Shown here: piece by piece, positions 25,101 through 34,169 of the stretch | Numbering within the stretch: position 1 is the stretch's first letter | Layout: each line of letters begins with the position of its first letter | Source: Bacillota bacterium | Lineage (GTDB): Bacteria; Bacillota; UBA4882; UBA8346 | Assembly: GCA_023402395.1 (NCBI GenBank) | Contig: JAEYGI010000062.1 | Span: forward strand, 1 to 64,000 | DNA: 64,000 bases | Direction: 5' to 3' | Translations under genes and position numbers: made by a program | The notes under the pieces: generated by a model | The model's database searches: none | The model's input: only the letters and a program-made list of their open reading frames with translations | Told to the model about the DNA's origin: nothing

Positions 25101-25841
25101 CTAACTCCCCCATTTCAAACGCAATTTGATAAAATTATAGGGCGGCAGTTTGGTGGTGAAATGAAACTCCATCCGATTGTTCAGCGTCTTTTCCGCGCTC
25201 TCGATCAGTTTCTCTTTCAAGCGCAGTTCCTGTTCGGGGGTTACCAGAAAGGAACTGCTGTAAACCATTTCCACGCTAGTCGCGTCAGAGATCACGCTCT
25301 CCGTGGCGAGCCGGGCCAGCAGCGGATGAACCTGCTCTTCGAGCCGGACGCGCCATTCATTGACCGCCGCTTCCACCATTTGCCCCAGTTCCATGGCGGC
25401 CCGGGAGTTCTGTTGCGCTTCTTCGACCAGGGCCGTGTATTCTTTGGACGCCCGGAGTTCTTCCAGGATGGTTTCTTTGCGCCAATAGCCCTTGATGCCG
25501 ACCTCGTATTTTCCTTTTAGCCGGTGCAATTCTTTCTGAATGGCGAATTGATTGCTGATCACCATCGTTTTGAATTCAGCCAGCGAATCGGCTACGGTGC
25601 CGAACCGGATCGGCAAGACCGTCGCGTTTTCCATGGCCTTTTCCAGTACCCGGACATGCTGGACAGCGTCTTCAATCCCTACTTCCTCAAAATCAGGAGT
25701 TAAATAGGTCAAGATCACCGCGACGCTTCCCAGCGGTTCCACCCTGACTGGCTGCGGGGGATTGCCAATGCCCTGGCATTCCACGGCTTGAAGCTCCTTG
25801 GAAGCGATCCCGTAAATATAGACGCTTTGCTTTTTGCCCAT
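25101..25841 (-). CDS. gvpF: Gas vesicle protein GvpF
   Basis: 246 residues from the ATG at 25841, chosen because AAGGAGATATC is directly upstream; an upstream in-frame start has none. GvpL/F domain over the whole length: SVYIYGIASKE at the start, HVRVLEKAMENATVLPIRFG in the middle, and the ending FTTKLPPYNFIKLRLKW. GvpF binds GvpA monomers during assembly. It follows gvpN after 346 bp without a gene (see the composite repeat there). Confidence 0.93.
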   Translation of the reverse strand: MGKKQSVYIYGIASKELQAVECQGIGNPPQPVRVEPLGSVAVILTYLTPDFEEVGIEDAVQHVRVLEKAMENATVLPIRFGTVADSLAEFKTMVISNQFAIQKELHRLKGKYEVGIKGYWRKETILEELRASKEYTALVEEAQQNSRAAMELGQMVEAAVNEWRVRLEEQVHPLLARLATESVISDATSVEMVYSSSFLVTPEQELRLKEKLIESAEKTLNNRMEFHFTTKLPPYNFIKLRLKWGS

Positions 25842-25995
25842 GATATCTCCTTTGCGCCCCAAGCTCCCGGGAACCGGTATGACGGCCGGTTTTTTCAGGG
25901 ATGGATTTCTTGAATAAACAACCTTGGCAACTATTCACTGGCTTTTGATGAGTTTTTGCGGTTGCCCCTGCTTTTGGGCCGGAGGGTTTTGGTGG

Positions 25996-26142
25996 TATAT
26001 ATCGCAATAAGTCTTTTGAACGCCCAGATAAATTGCGACCTATTTTCCTTCATTCGTAAGATGAAACAATTTCAATCATTTTCCATTCACAGCCAGCTTT
26101 TGGGATGAAATTTATTTCAAAAAAATTTTTTCATCTTATATA
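25996..26142. repeat. Composite repeat, copy 1 (hairpin block + inverted-repeat element, copy 5)
   Basis: Left block: CGCAATAA...TTGCG with TATATAT at its edge, ending TATTTTCCTT. About 5 bp later comes the inverted-repeat element GTAAGATGAAACAATTT ... AAATTTTTTCATCTTATA. The same two-part unit, same order, same length and nearly identical left block recurs at 32274 and 52366. Here it sits inside the gas-vesicle operon between gvpN and gvpF. Confidence 0.85.
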
Positions 26143-26187
26143 GCTTACGCGCATTTATTTCAATCCCGCGAATGCCGGGCGCCGTTC

Positions 26188-27039
26188 TCAAGCCTCGGCC
26201 CAGGCCTCCCGGATTATTTCCAGCGTGACCAAATCTGCTCCGAAAATATCCTGGCAGCATTTGAAGAATACCGGATTATGGCTTTCATATTGAAACAAGT
26301 TGGCATAGATCTTCCCAATCATGATTGCCGAACGGACCGAGGAATGTTTTAATTGAATCCGTTCATTGATGGCCCGGACCATGCGAACGATCTTCAGCGC
26401 CGGACCCTGATTCAAATCGGCGTGCCTGGCGGTGATTGCCGCTTCGGTCTCTTCGTCGAAACGCGCCAACCCAATGGTGATGATCCGGTCCAATAACGCA
26501 TCCTGAGCTTTATTGACGCCGACGTATTCCTGGGGGTTGCTCGTTAAAATCAAGGAGAAATCGGGGTGAACCTTTTCCAGCGTCAAACGGCCATCGTGGT
26601 CGGAGGTGAGAAAAACCTTTTCGGACAAAATTCCCAGCAACACATTGTTGGTCTCCGGCCGGGAGCGGGTAAATTCGTCATAAATCAGCGTGCCGCCTTC
26701 CCGGCAGGTGATCGCCACTGGATTGTCAACCCAAATCGGAGTGAGTTTGCGTTCATATTTGCTGACGGAGGCGATGAAGTTATCCTCAACGATTTTTTGG
26801 GAGTATCCGAACAAGCCGCCGATCAGATCCTGCCGGTTATAGGTGTCGTCCCCCTGAATCAAATAATAAGGTTGCTCCCAGTCTCTGGCCAGTTTGAGGG
26901 CTAAGGTCGTTTTGCCGGTTCCGGCCGGACCGGTTAAATGGACTGGTAATCCCGCTTTTAAATAGATATTGGCCCGTTCGAGAATATCCTGAACAAAGGG
27001 AGTAGTGATGATATTCTTTTCTAACTGGTCGATAGCCAT
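26188..27039 (-). CDS. gvpN: Gas vesicle protein GvpN (AAA+ ATPase)
   Basis: 283 residues from the ATG at 27039. MoxR/GvpN-type AAA ATPase: Walker A GPAGTGKTT at residues 37-45, Walker B LIYDEFTRSRPETNNVLL, sensor SLILTSNPQEY. GvpN is required for efficient vesicle growth in most systems. Upstream in-frame starts give an extra N-terminus absent from the family. It is the second gene of the operon after gvpA (86 bp). Confidence 0.92.
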   Translation of the reverse strand: MAIDQLEKNIITTPFVQDILERANIYLKAGLPVHLTGPAGTGKTTLALKLARDWEQPYYLIQGDDTYNRQDLIGGLFGYSQKIVEDNFIASVSKYERKLTPIWVDNPVAITCREGGTLIYDEFTRSRPETNNVLLGILSEKVFLTSDHDGRLTLEKVHPDFSLILTSNPQEYVGVNKAQDALLDRIITIGLARFDEETEAAITARHADLNQGPALKIVRMVRAINERIQLKHSSVRSAIMIGKIYANLFQYESHNPVFFKCCQDIFGADLVTLEIIREAWAEA

Positions 27040-27125
27040 CGATTCACCAGCCTTTTCAATTAGAATCCATTTGTAAGAATGAGGGGATGGGCAATCCATC
27101 CCCCCATCCGCCTTTCTGGCTACGG

Positions 27126-27341
27126 TTAGGCAGCCTCGTGATGATACTGCAACAGACCAACCGCCTTGGCGTAACACAACCAAGTCTCAACCGAGGCAAT
27201 AACCACCCGAGCCTCAATCGCCAATAACTCAATACCCACTAACGATACGATTGCGTACAGATCGATGACAATACCTTTATCTAAGATCCGATCGAGCACT
27301 TCGACCAAACTGGAGGCACCTACACTGGTTTTCACCGACAT
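27126..27341 (-). CDS. gvpA: Major gas vesicle shell protein GvpA
   Basis: 71 residues, the usual length. Classic sequence: SLVEVLDRILDKGIVIDLYA then VSLVGIELLAIEARVVIASV and ETWLCYAKAVG. Builds the gas-permeable protein shell by polymerising into ribs. Start ATG with GAAAGGGGGGAT upstream; a TAGAAT box lies at ~27375-27380 on the minus strand. First gene of the operon. Confidence 0.95.
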   Translation of the reverse strand: MSVKTSVGASSLVEVLDRILDKGIVIDLYAIVSLVGIELLAIEARVVIASVETWLCYAKAVGLLQYHHEAA

Positions 27342-27522
27342 TGGCTATCCCCCCTTTCTCCCGAAATCGATACCATTCTATGTTTGGACAAATGATTTTG
27401 AAACTTACTTTTTTCATAATATGACGCTAACCACCTGCAACAAAGCGCCTGAAACAACGATCCGCGCAAAATTATCATTCCAAACCGGACTCTACCCGGG
27501 TCCGGTCAATATTGCATTCGTG

Positions 27523-27563
27523 CTCCGCGCGCGATAGTATATAACCAATCACCGCGCGCGGAG
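27523..27563. promoter_or_regulatory. Perfect 11-bp inverted repeat, probable operator
   Basis: CTCCGCGCGCG (27523-27533) and CGCGCGCGGAG (27553-27563) around a 19-bp AT-rich middle that contains TATATAA, a possible -10. It overlaps the ribosome site of the TrmB-family gene that starts at 27570. It is well placed for autoregulation. Confidence 0.6.
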
Positions 27564-27569
27564 GCCATT

Positions 27570-28370
27570 ATGAACGACCTGTTGTTAAACCTTGAAAAGC
27601 TGGGGCTCTCCTCTTATGAAGCCAAAGCGCTGATCGCCTTGTTTCAAAAACATCCCGCCAATGGCTATGAAGTAAGCAAACTGGCCAGGATTCCGCCGTC
27701 CAAGGTCTATGAGACCCTAAGCCGGCTGAAAAATAAAGGCTTGGCCATTGCCGACGGAGCGACCGATCCGGTCCAATATTATCCCATTCCCCGTGAGAAA
27801 CTGGTTCATCTGTTACGGCGGGATTATGTCGCGACCATTGAAGCCTTGGCGGAGGATCTCCAGCAGCTCCAGCCCATCCCGCGGATCGACCTGTCCTGGA
27901 ACCTGGCCGGTTATCCGGCGGTGATCTCTAAAATTATCGCAGTCATTGAAAACGCCACGGAGCTAGTGATGCTGTCGCTATGGCCGGACGAATTCGCAAT
28001 CGCGCGAGAGGCGGTGGTTCGGGCTGAAAGCCGGGGAGTTAAGGTAATCGCCGGAATCTTCGGCGATTTCGACTATCACGGTCCTGATGCGATCAACCTC
28101 GCCCCCTGCGGCGAAAGTTCGCAAAACCGGTTGCAATCCCATTTGACTGTGGCCGTCGCCGATTCCAGGGAAGTAGTCATCAGCGAGATCCGGGCTGACC
28201 AGGAAACGGTCGGCATCTGGACCGATATCCCGGGGATCGTCCTGGTGGCCAAAGAATATATCAAACATGACCTCTGGGGCCGCCTGCTCATCAATACGCT
28301 GGGTGAGGAACGGTTCCAACGGCTGATCGGCGACAACGATCTGCTGTCATTTTTGATCCGGAATCGCTAA
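27570..28370 (+). CDS. TrmB-family transcriptional regulator
   Basis: 266 residues. N-terminal winged helix typical of TrmB (LGLSSYEAKALIALFQKHPA, ISKLARIPPSKVYETLSRLK) over ~70 residues, then a coiled region and the TrmB C-terminal sensing domain (~110-260). TrmB proteins respond to sugars or other metabolites. Its start is in the palindrome above. It lies upstream of a TIGR04076 protein and an EamA exporter in the same direction (29 bp to the next gene), which are the likely regulated genes. Confidence 0.85.
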   Translation: MNDLLLNLEKLGLSSYEAKALIALFQKHPANGYEVSKLARIPPSKVYETLSRLKNKGLAIADGATDPVQYYPIPREKLVHLLRRDYVATIEALAEDLQQLQPIPRIDLSWNLAGYPAVISKIIAVIENATELVMLSLWPDEFAIAREAVVRAESRGVKVIAGIFGDFDYHGPDAINLAPCGESSQNRLQSHLTVAVADSREVVISEIRADQETVGIWTDIPGIVLVAKEYIKHDLWGRLLINTLGEERFQRLIGDNDLLSFLIRNR

Positions 28371-28398
28371 AATAATTAATTACGGGAGTTGATCAATC

Positions 28399-28686
28399 AT
28401 GGATTTAATAATTACCGCCACTGAAGTGAAAGGGCATTGCGCGGCCGGGATCAAGGTTGGGGACAAAGTGGTCTTGCGCGGCGCCAATATTTCGCTGCCC
28501 GAAACCGATCGAATTTGCGGATTTGCCTTCGCGAATCTCTACCCGGCCATCTTCGCGGCCCGGCTCGGCCACGATCTGGCCGAGCTTGGACTGACCGGGC
28601 GGACCGTGCAGTGCATCGACCCCGGCCCGCCTCATAGCGCGGGCGGCACGGTACTGTTCGAAATCAAACCGGCGGCCGGGGAATGA
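28399..28686 (+). CDS. TIGR04076 family protein
   Basis: 95 residues. Matches the TIGR04076 pattern: CAAGIKVGDKVVLRGANISL, then a middle rich in Ala, then VQCIDPGPPHSAGGTVLFEI near the end. Function unknown; these small proteins often occur next to redox or transport genes. Overlaps the next gene by 4 bp (ATGA), so it is cotranslated with the exporter. Confidence 0.75.
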   Translation: MDLIITATEVKGHCAAGIKVGDKVVLRGANISLPETDRICGFAFANLYPAIFAARLGHDLAELGLTGRTVQCIDPGPPHSAGGTVLFEIKPAAGE

Positions 28687-29585
28687 AAGCGCCGCTATCC
28701 GGTTCCCTTGTGAAACAACCGTCCCGCCTCCTCATTCATCTGGAGCTGTTAGGGGTGGTGACGATTTGGGCCGGTACCTTTGTGTCCACCAAAATGATAC
28801 TGGCTCAGGTGCCTCCGGCAATGTCGGCGCTGTTGCGTTATATGATCGCCTCGGTGATGCTCTGCGCGATCAATCTCCGCAATCCCGAACGGATTCAACC
28901 CGCCGATTATGGGCATCTGTTCGGTCTCGGCCTGACCGGGGTTACCTTTTACTATTTATTTCAACATTACGGCATCCGTTATACCCAGGCTACCGACGCC
29001 GCGCTGCTGATCAGTCTTTCCCCGGTATTTATCGGCGTCATCTCCTGGCTCTGGCTTCGCGAGCGCTGGAAGCCGGCCGCGGCCGCCGGTCTGTTCCTGG
29101 CCTTCGGCGGAACCCTGCTGATCATCGCGGACGGCCAGCCGTTCTGGAAACAGCCGGGAGATCGGGTCTGGGGCGACCTGCTTATTCTGCTGACCGCGGT
29201 TTCCTGGGCATTTTACAGCGTGGCCGGAAAAAAGCTGCTCTCCAAATACAAACCGCTCACCTTGATTACCTACACCACGATGATCGGAACCGCTTGCCTG
29301 CTCCCCTTCGCCCTGCCCGATCTGCCCCGGGTCGATTGGGCCGGATTGACCTGGGTCACCTGGCTTAACTTATTGTATTTGGGCGGGGCCGCTTCGGTCT
29401 ACGGGTATCTGGCCTGGTACCGGGGGCTGCTGAAACTGCCTGCCGTCACCGTGGGGAGCTATCTCTATTTCCGCCCGTTGCTGACCGGAATCATCGCCGC
29501 GCTGGTCCTGGGCGAACAGATCAGTTGGTTCATGGTGGGCGGCGGCGCGCTGATCATCACCGGGACGTACCTGACCACCAAATAA
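28683..29585 (+). CDS. EamA-family drug/metabolite exporter
   Basis: 300 residues, ten predicted transmembrane helices in two EamA repeats. First repeat begins LLGVVTIWAGTFVSTKMILA; second begins DLLILLTAVSWAFYSVAGKK. Likely exports a small metabolite or amino acid. Third gene of a TrmB-led cluster; a terminator follows at 29626. Substrate cannot be inferred. Confidence 0.87.
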   Translation: MKAPLSGSLVKQPSRLLIHLELLGVVTIWAGTFVSTKMILAQVPPAMSALLRYMIASVMLCAINLRNPERIQPADYGHLFGLGLTGVTFYYLFQHYGIRYTQATDAALLISLSPVFIGVISWLWLRERWKPAAAAGLFLAFGGTLLIIADGQPFWKQPGDRVWGDLLILLTAVSWAFYSVAGKKLLSKYKPLTLITYTTMIGTACLLPFALPDLPRVDWAGLTWVTWLNLLYLGGAASVYGYLAWYRGLLKLPAVTVGSYLYFRPLLTGIIAALVLGEQISWFMVGGGALIITGTYLTTK

Positions 29586-29625
29586 CCGATACTGTCTGCT
29601 CCTTGTCAACAGCTGGTCACAAACA

Positions 29626-29679
29626 AAAAAAGCGAGGCTGCCTCCGTATCGTCTGGAGACAGCCCCGCTTCTTTTTTTA
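29626..29679. terminator. Bidirectional terminator
   Basis: AAGCGAGGCTGCCTCC and GGAGACAGCCCCGCTT form a long stem with A/T runs on both sides, serving the exporter gene and the convergent pectate lyase gene. Confidence 0.85.
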
Positions 29680-31431
29680 TTACCGGCTGGGTTTTCCGGC
29701 CCCGGCGTATTGAATGCAAAGGTCTTTGACGTTCGCGACCGGATCCGCGGTATAGCTGTAATAGCTTTGCGGATTCCAGGCCACCCCGGACGGATTGGTT
29801 TCAAAGGTTTCGCAATTCACCATGAAGCTGCCGATGTCCTTGAGATAGCCGGTGCCGTAAAACTGGGAGCAGTCCTCGACGTTTTCGAAGTAGTTATACT
29901 CGGAGTAAATTCTGGCCTGGACGCCGGCGCCGATGCCATAGTCGCCCAAATCGTTGTAATAGTTATTATAGATATGGACTTCGCCGTAACGGACCCGCGG
30001 GTGCCGCTGGGTAGTGGCGTCGAACCAATTGTGGTGATAGGTAGTCTTGAGATAGCCGGTATCGTCAAAGCTGTCGTCATGCCCCACCAGCGTGGTCTTG
30101 CTGTGATTGAAGAACCGGCAGTAGGAGACGGTGACGAAGCTCGCCCAGCGTTTGATATCCACCAAACCGTCGGCAAAATTGGAGAATGTGCAATGGTCGA
30201 TCCAAATGTGATGAGCGCCGCTGGCCGCGCAGAACGCGTCTTCCGCGCCGCCGCCGGACTCATTGGTCGTAAAATTCAGGTTGCGAATGATGATATTGCT
30301 GACACCGACCGCCGTGACGCCGCCATTGAGGATCGTCGCGCCGGAGCCGACGCCCTGGAGGGTCTTGTTGGATTTCATGGCAAAGCACCCATACGTTTTA
30401 TCAAAGCCGGTCAAGGCTACGGAGCCGAGATCGATAGTTCCCTGGACATTGATGATGTAGGCCCCGTCCCGTTTGATGTAATCGACAAATTCGGCGGCGG
30501 TGGTCACGGTCACGGCCGTTCCGCCCTGGCCCCCGGTAGTGCCTTTGCCATAGGAGGCAAAACCGTCGGGAAGGGTTCCCTGAGCTTGTTGCGGCCCGGT
30601 ATGCGGCACATCATCGGGTCGGAGCAACGGATACGGCTCTCCCGAAGCCGACGGGGTCGGGGTTGGAGTGGCTCCTGACGGCGTCGGAGTGGGAGTCGCG
30701 CCGGACGGAGTCGGGGTCGGAGTGCTGGTCGCGGCGGGAGTCGGTGTCGGTGTAACTATGGCCGGTGTCGGAGTCGGCGTGTTGGTTACCGGCGGGGTGG
30801 GAGTCGGCGTATTGCTGACGCCGGAATCTTCTACAAGCACATCGTCAAATTCGGCGCTGGTGTTATAGGTCATTAAGCCGGCTTTTCCAGCGGCCAGGGC
30901 CGAGTCGGAGGCCGACAACTCCAGCGTGCCGTTGACATAGGCCTGAAGGCTGCCGCCGTTGACGACCAGCCGCAGGGTATACCAGGTACCCGTAGCGACG
31001 GCATAGGTCTTGGAGGCCAGGCTGGTCAGCGCGCCGCCGACTTTTTTGCGGAGGTCCAGCCGGTTGCCGTTGCTGAGGGACAGGAAATAATAGTTGCTGG
31101 AGCTTTGAAAGCGGGCACAGATGCCGAAGTAGCGGTCGGTTCCGTTGAAACTGAGCGCTTTGGCCCGGGCCTGCACCGAATAATTGGCCCAACTGGAAGT
31201 TCCGCTATAGGCGTGAGCCGTGGTCGACGTGCCGGACTGTTTATAGACTCTGCTGCCGTCGGTTACCACCGACCAACTGCCGTTGCTGGTGCTCCACCCG
31301 CTGGAATTCCCGTCCTCAAAATCATCGCTAAGCAGCACCGCGGCGTTTGCCGGGAATGTACCGGCCAGGATCGCCGCCAACGCCAGGCACAACACCAGGA
31401 TCAGACCCGGGATGCCAAAGGTTTTCCTCAT
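29680..31431 (-). CDS. Secreted pectate lyase (PL1) with N-terminal LamG-like domain
   Basis: 583 residues. Signal peptide at 1-30 (LILVLCLALAAILAGTFPAN AAV). Residues ~32-205: a concanavalin-like domain (FEDGNSSGWSTSNGSWSVV) probably binding polysaccharide. Residues ~208-268: a TPTPTP linker with repeated SGATPTPTP units. Residues ~280-583: a right-handed beta-helix pectate lyase of family PL1; segments NLNFTTNESGGGAEDAFCAA, HIWIDHCTFSNFADGLVDI and TYHHNWFDATTQRHPRVRYG carry the Ca-binding Asp residues and the catalytic Arg region. It cleaves polygalacturonate outside the cell. Uronate use (uxuA) is encoded 20 kb away. Confidence 0.9.
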   Translation of the reverse strand: MRKTFGIPGLILVLCLALAAILAGTFPANAAVLLSDDFEDGNSSGWSTSNGSWSVVTDGSRVYKQSGTSTTAHAYSGTSSWANYSVQARAKALSFNGTDRYFGICARFQSSSNYYFLSLSNGNRLDLRKKVGGALTSLASKTYAVATGTWYTLRLVVNGGSLQAYVNGTLELSASDSALAAGKAGLMTYNTSAEFDDVLVEDSGVSNTPTPTPPVTNTPTPTPAIVTPTPTPAATSTPTPTPSGATPTPTPSGATPTPTPSASGEPYPLLRPDDVPHTGPQQAQGTLPDGFASYGKGTTGGQGGTAVTVTTAAEFVDYIKRDGAYIINVQGTIDLGSVALTGFDKTYGCFAMKSNKTLQGVGSGATILNGGVTAVGVSNIIIRNLNFTTNESGGGAEDAFCAASGAHHIWIDHCTFSNFADGLVDIKRWASFVTVSYCRFFNHSKTTLVGHDDSFDDTGYLKTTYHHNWFDATTQRHPRVRYGEVHIYNNYYNDLGDYGIGAGVQARIYSEYNYFENVEDCSQFYGTGYLKDIGSFMVNCETFETNPSGVAWNPQSYYSYTADPVANVKDLCIQYAGAGKPSR

Positions 31432-31833
31432 AATGATTTCTCCTTCGTTATCAAATGTTTTTTGGTTTACACCGGAACTGGGTTGTTCGGCAAACCTCCT
31501 TCTTCACGTAATCTACTTTTTAGTAAATATTCTCTAGCGATAATTACTATTATAAAATAATTTTTTTCTGAAAACTCTGTCGATTTTGTTGATTTTCACA
31601 TTCTTCCATGCATATTTTGCCCTCTTTCCAAGAGTGGCGATGGCTTGCCGGGATGTAGGCAACCGATCCGTTTTTTAGTTTTAATAAATGTTTGACCGAA
31701 TTTTACCTTCTTCTCCCAGCCTGACCACAGCTATCTCCAGCGCCCAGTTCGTCGAATCACCCGGAGCAACCGACTTACCCCGGCGCATCTCTTTCCGCTC
31801 CCGGCCGGCCTTAATCTTTAACTGTCATTCTCC

Positions 31834-32148
31834 CGGCAGCCTTTGCCGGAACTACGGCGGTCTTCGCCGCAACTGCGGCATTGTTTGCCCGAAGTCCGGC
31901 ATCGGTTGCCGGAGCTTCGGCGTTCAATGCCCAAGCAACGGCATTGAATGCCGGAGTTGCGGCATCAATTGCCGGGATTGCGGCATTCAACGCCGTAACT
32001 CCGGCGTCCCTTGCCTGTCAGTTGGTTGTCATCCCCGTGACTACGGCAGCGAATGCCGGACTATTTTCAATAACCGCCGTGGCAATGGGAACCGTCCCTT
32101 GTCAATCCGTTGGAAGCGAAATTATCACGGCGCCGCTTGCCGGATCAT
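31834..32148. repeat. 21-bp tandem array, class C (15 units)
   Basis: Fifteen consecutive 21-bp units without indels. Units open CGGCATT...; the best match CGGCATTGAATGCCG or CGGCATTCAACGCCG, giving a dyad, followed by a 6-bp spacer (often GAATTG-like). Same class as the array at 51862; both end in a conserved GCCGGA(T/C)CATTTTC flank. Reading frames across it are by-products. A terminator-like hairpin follows at 32202. Confidence 0.85.
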
Positions 32149-32201
32149 TTTCAATCAATGCAACTGCCTCATGGATTACCGAGAGGAAGGAAATGGTTGA
32201 A

Positions 32202-32240
32202 AAAAGGGCCGATCCGGTGATTCCCGGAACGGCCCTTTTA
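32202..32240 (+). terminator. Strong hairpin after the 21-bp array
   Basis: AAAAGGGCCG pairs with CGGCCCTTTT, with an inner TCCGG...CCGGA stem. The T-run on the plus strand is short. No gene ends just upstream on that strand, so it may end a transcript of the array. Confidence 0.6.
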
Positions 32241-32273
32241 AGGTAATGCGTAATACATCGCGCTTCTTATCTA

Positions 32274-32419
32274 TATATATCGCAATAACTTTTTGAACGC
32301 CCAGATAAATTGCGACATATTTTCCTTAAATCATAAGTTGAAATAAATACTGACGTTGCCCTTTCCCAGCCATGCTTTAAGGATGGGAAAGCTTATCACA
32401 ACATTTATTTCAGCTTATC
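32274..32419. repeat. Composite repeat, copy 2 (hairpin block + inverted-repeat element, copy 6)
   Basis: Left block with CGCAAT...ATTGCG and the CCCAGATAA core, then the element ATAAGTTGAAATAAAT ... ATTTATTTCAGCTTAT with inner CTTTCCCAGCC / GATGGGAAAG. Same order and length as at 25996 and 52366. It lies 18 bp before the stop of hndD. Confidence 0.85.
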
Positions 32420-32436
32420 TATTTTAACGAAAGAAT

Positions 32437-34164
32437 TTACTCCCCGGAGCAACAGTCGCGTCCGCAATAGGTGGTATGCAACGCCTGATGCGCTTCGTGG
32501 CTGTTGGGTTCCTTCAGCCAGCGCTCATAACATTTGGCGATCACCGGATTCTCCTGGGATTTGCGGAGTTGCGACATTTTATCGGCGTTGTAAATCCCGC
32601 GCGCCCGGGCCTTTTTGACCTCCCGGTCGCTGGCGGCCGGCTGGCCGGCGCCGCCGATGCACCCACCCGGACAGGCCATGACCTCAATCAGATGATACTG
32701 GGCTTCGCCGCTCCGGATCTTCTCCATCAACCGTTTGGCGTTGGCCAGGCCGTGCACCACGGCCACCTTGATCTCCTTGCCCTTGAGGACGACGGTGGTC
32801 TCCTTCAAGCCCTCAAAGCCCCGGACCCCCTCAAAGTTGACCTGCTCCAGGTTTTGGCCGGTGATTCGCTCGTAAGCGGCCCGCAAGGCAGCCTCGGCCA
32901 CTCCGCCGGTGGCCCCGAAGATCACTCCGGCGCCGGTGGTAAAGCCGAACGGCATATCAAAGGAGTCGATATCCAGGTCTCCAAAAATCAACCCCGACTC
33001 GCGGATCATTTGCGCCAATTCCTGCGTGGTCAAAACCAAGTCCACGTCCCTAAGGCCGTCCTGGGCAAACTCCGGCCGGGCCGCCTCGAACTTCTTGGCC
33101 GTACAGGGCATGATCGAGACCACGATCACGTCCCGGGGATCTTTGCCAAGTTCCTTGGCCCAATACCGTTTCATCATCGATCCGAACATCTGCTGGGGCG
33201 ACCGGCAGGTCGAAAGATGCGGCAGCCAGGCGCTCTCATTGTGTTCGGCGTATTTGACCCAAGCCGGACAGCAGGAAGTGAACTGCGGGATCCGCTCGTT
33301 CCGCTCCAGGCGGCCCAAAAACTCGGCGGTCTCTTCCATTATCGTCAAATCCGCCGCCAAACAGGTATCGAAGACCTTGTCGAAGCCGAGCCGCTTGAGG
33401 GCGGAGACCACTTTCCCCGTAACCAGCTCGCCCGCTGCCGAGCCAAACTCTTCCCCGAGCGCGACCCGGACCGCCGGCGCCACCTGGGCTACAACGATCT
33501 TCTCCGGATCATTGATGGCGGCCCAGGCTTTGTGCACTTCCGACTTGACCACTAGGGCTCCGGTGGGGCAGACCGCGCTGCATTGTCCGCAATTGACGCA
33601 ATCGACCTCGCCCATGCCTTTCTCAAACGCCGGGGTGACCCGGACCCGGGAGCCGCGGTTGATAAAGCTGAGCACCCCGACGCCCTGAACCTCGGAACAC
33701 ATCCGGACGCAATCGCCGCATAGGATGCACTTGTTGGGGTCCCGCACAATGGACGGACCCGCGTCGTCCAGCGGCAGCTTCTCGTCACGCTCGCCGAACC
33801 GCACTTTCCGGACTCCGAACTTATTGGCCAGCTCCTGCAGCTTGCAATGGCCGTTCTTCTCACAGGTGGTGCAATCCCGGTCGTGATTGGCCAGCAGCAG
33901 TTCGAGCACGGTCCGGCGGACCCGGTGCACCCGCGGACTGTTGGTCATAATCTTCATCCCCGGCACCGGCGGGGTGGAACAGGAGGCCACCACGCCCCGG
34001 CCCTCGATCTCAACCACGCACATCCGGCACGCGCCATAAATGCTCAGTTCCGAATGGTAACAGAAAGTCGGCAGCTCGATGCCGATCTTCCGGATCAGTT
34101 GCAACAGATTTTTTTCGCCCTCAATCGGCACCGGTTGGTTATCTATCAGCACTGTTTCGCTCAT
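32437..34164 (-). CDS. hndD: NADH-dependent [FeFe]-hydrogenase, catalytic subunit
   Basis: 575 residues from the ATG at 34164 (GGAGGG 9 bp upstream; an earlier ATG in overlap with hndC is too near the ribosome site). N-terminal [2Fe-2S] Cys 35, 46, 49, 62; His94-Cys 98, 101, 107 cluster; two [4Fe-4S] sites (Cys 146-156 and 189-199). H-cluster motifs: TSCCPAW with Cys 298/299, MPCTAKKFE with Cys 354, and VMACPGGCIGGAGQP with Cys 498 and 502. All ligands are intact. Third gene of an operon hndA-hndC-hndD that oxidises NADH and evolves hydrogen in fermentation, possibly with ferredoxin bifurcation. Confidence 0.93.
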   Translation of the reverse strand: MSETVLIDNQPVPIEGEKNLLQLIRKIGIELPTFCYHSELSIYGACRMCVVEIEGRGVVASCSTPPVPGMKIMTNSPRVHRVRRTVLELLLANHDRDCTTCEKNGHCKLQELANKFGVRKVRFGERDEKLPLDDAGPSIVRDPNKCILCGDCVRMCSEVQGVGVLSFINRGSRVRVTPAFEKGMGEVDCVNCGQCSAVCPTGALVVKSEVHKAWAAINDPEKIVVAQVAPAVRVALGEEFGSAAGELVTGKVVSALKRLGFDKVFDTCLAADLTIMEETAEFLGRLERNERIPQFTSCCPAWVKYAEHNESAWLPHLSTCRSPQQMFGSMMKRYWAKELGKDPRDVIVVSIMPCTAKKFEAARPEFAQDGLRDVDLVLTTQELAQMIRESGLIFGDLDIDSFDMPFGFTTGAGVIFGATGGVAEAALRAAYERITGQNLEQVNFEGVRGFEGLKETTVVLKGKEIKVAVVHGLANAKRLMEKIRSGEAQYHLIEVMACPGGCIGGAGQPAASDREVKKARARGIYNADKMSQLRKSQENPVIAKCYERWLKEPNSHEAHQALHTTYCGRDCCSGE

Positions 34165-34169
34165 TGCTC

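Noticed and set aside
31688..32246. Plus-strand frames of 121 and 170 codons over the 31.8-kb array
   Set aside because: Overlap each other in two phases and follow the array period; starts lack ribosome sites.
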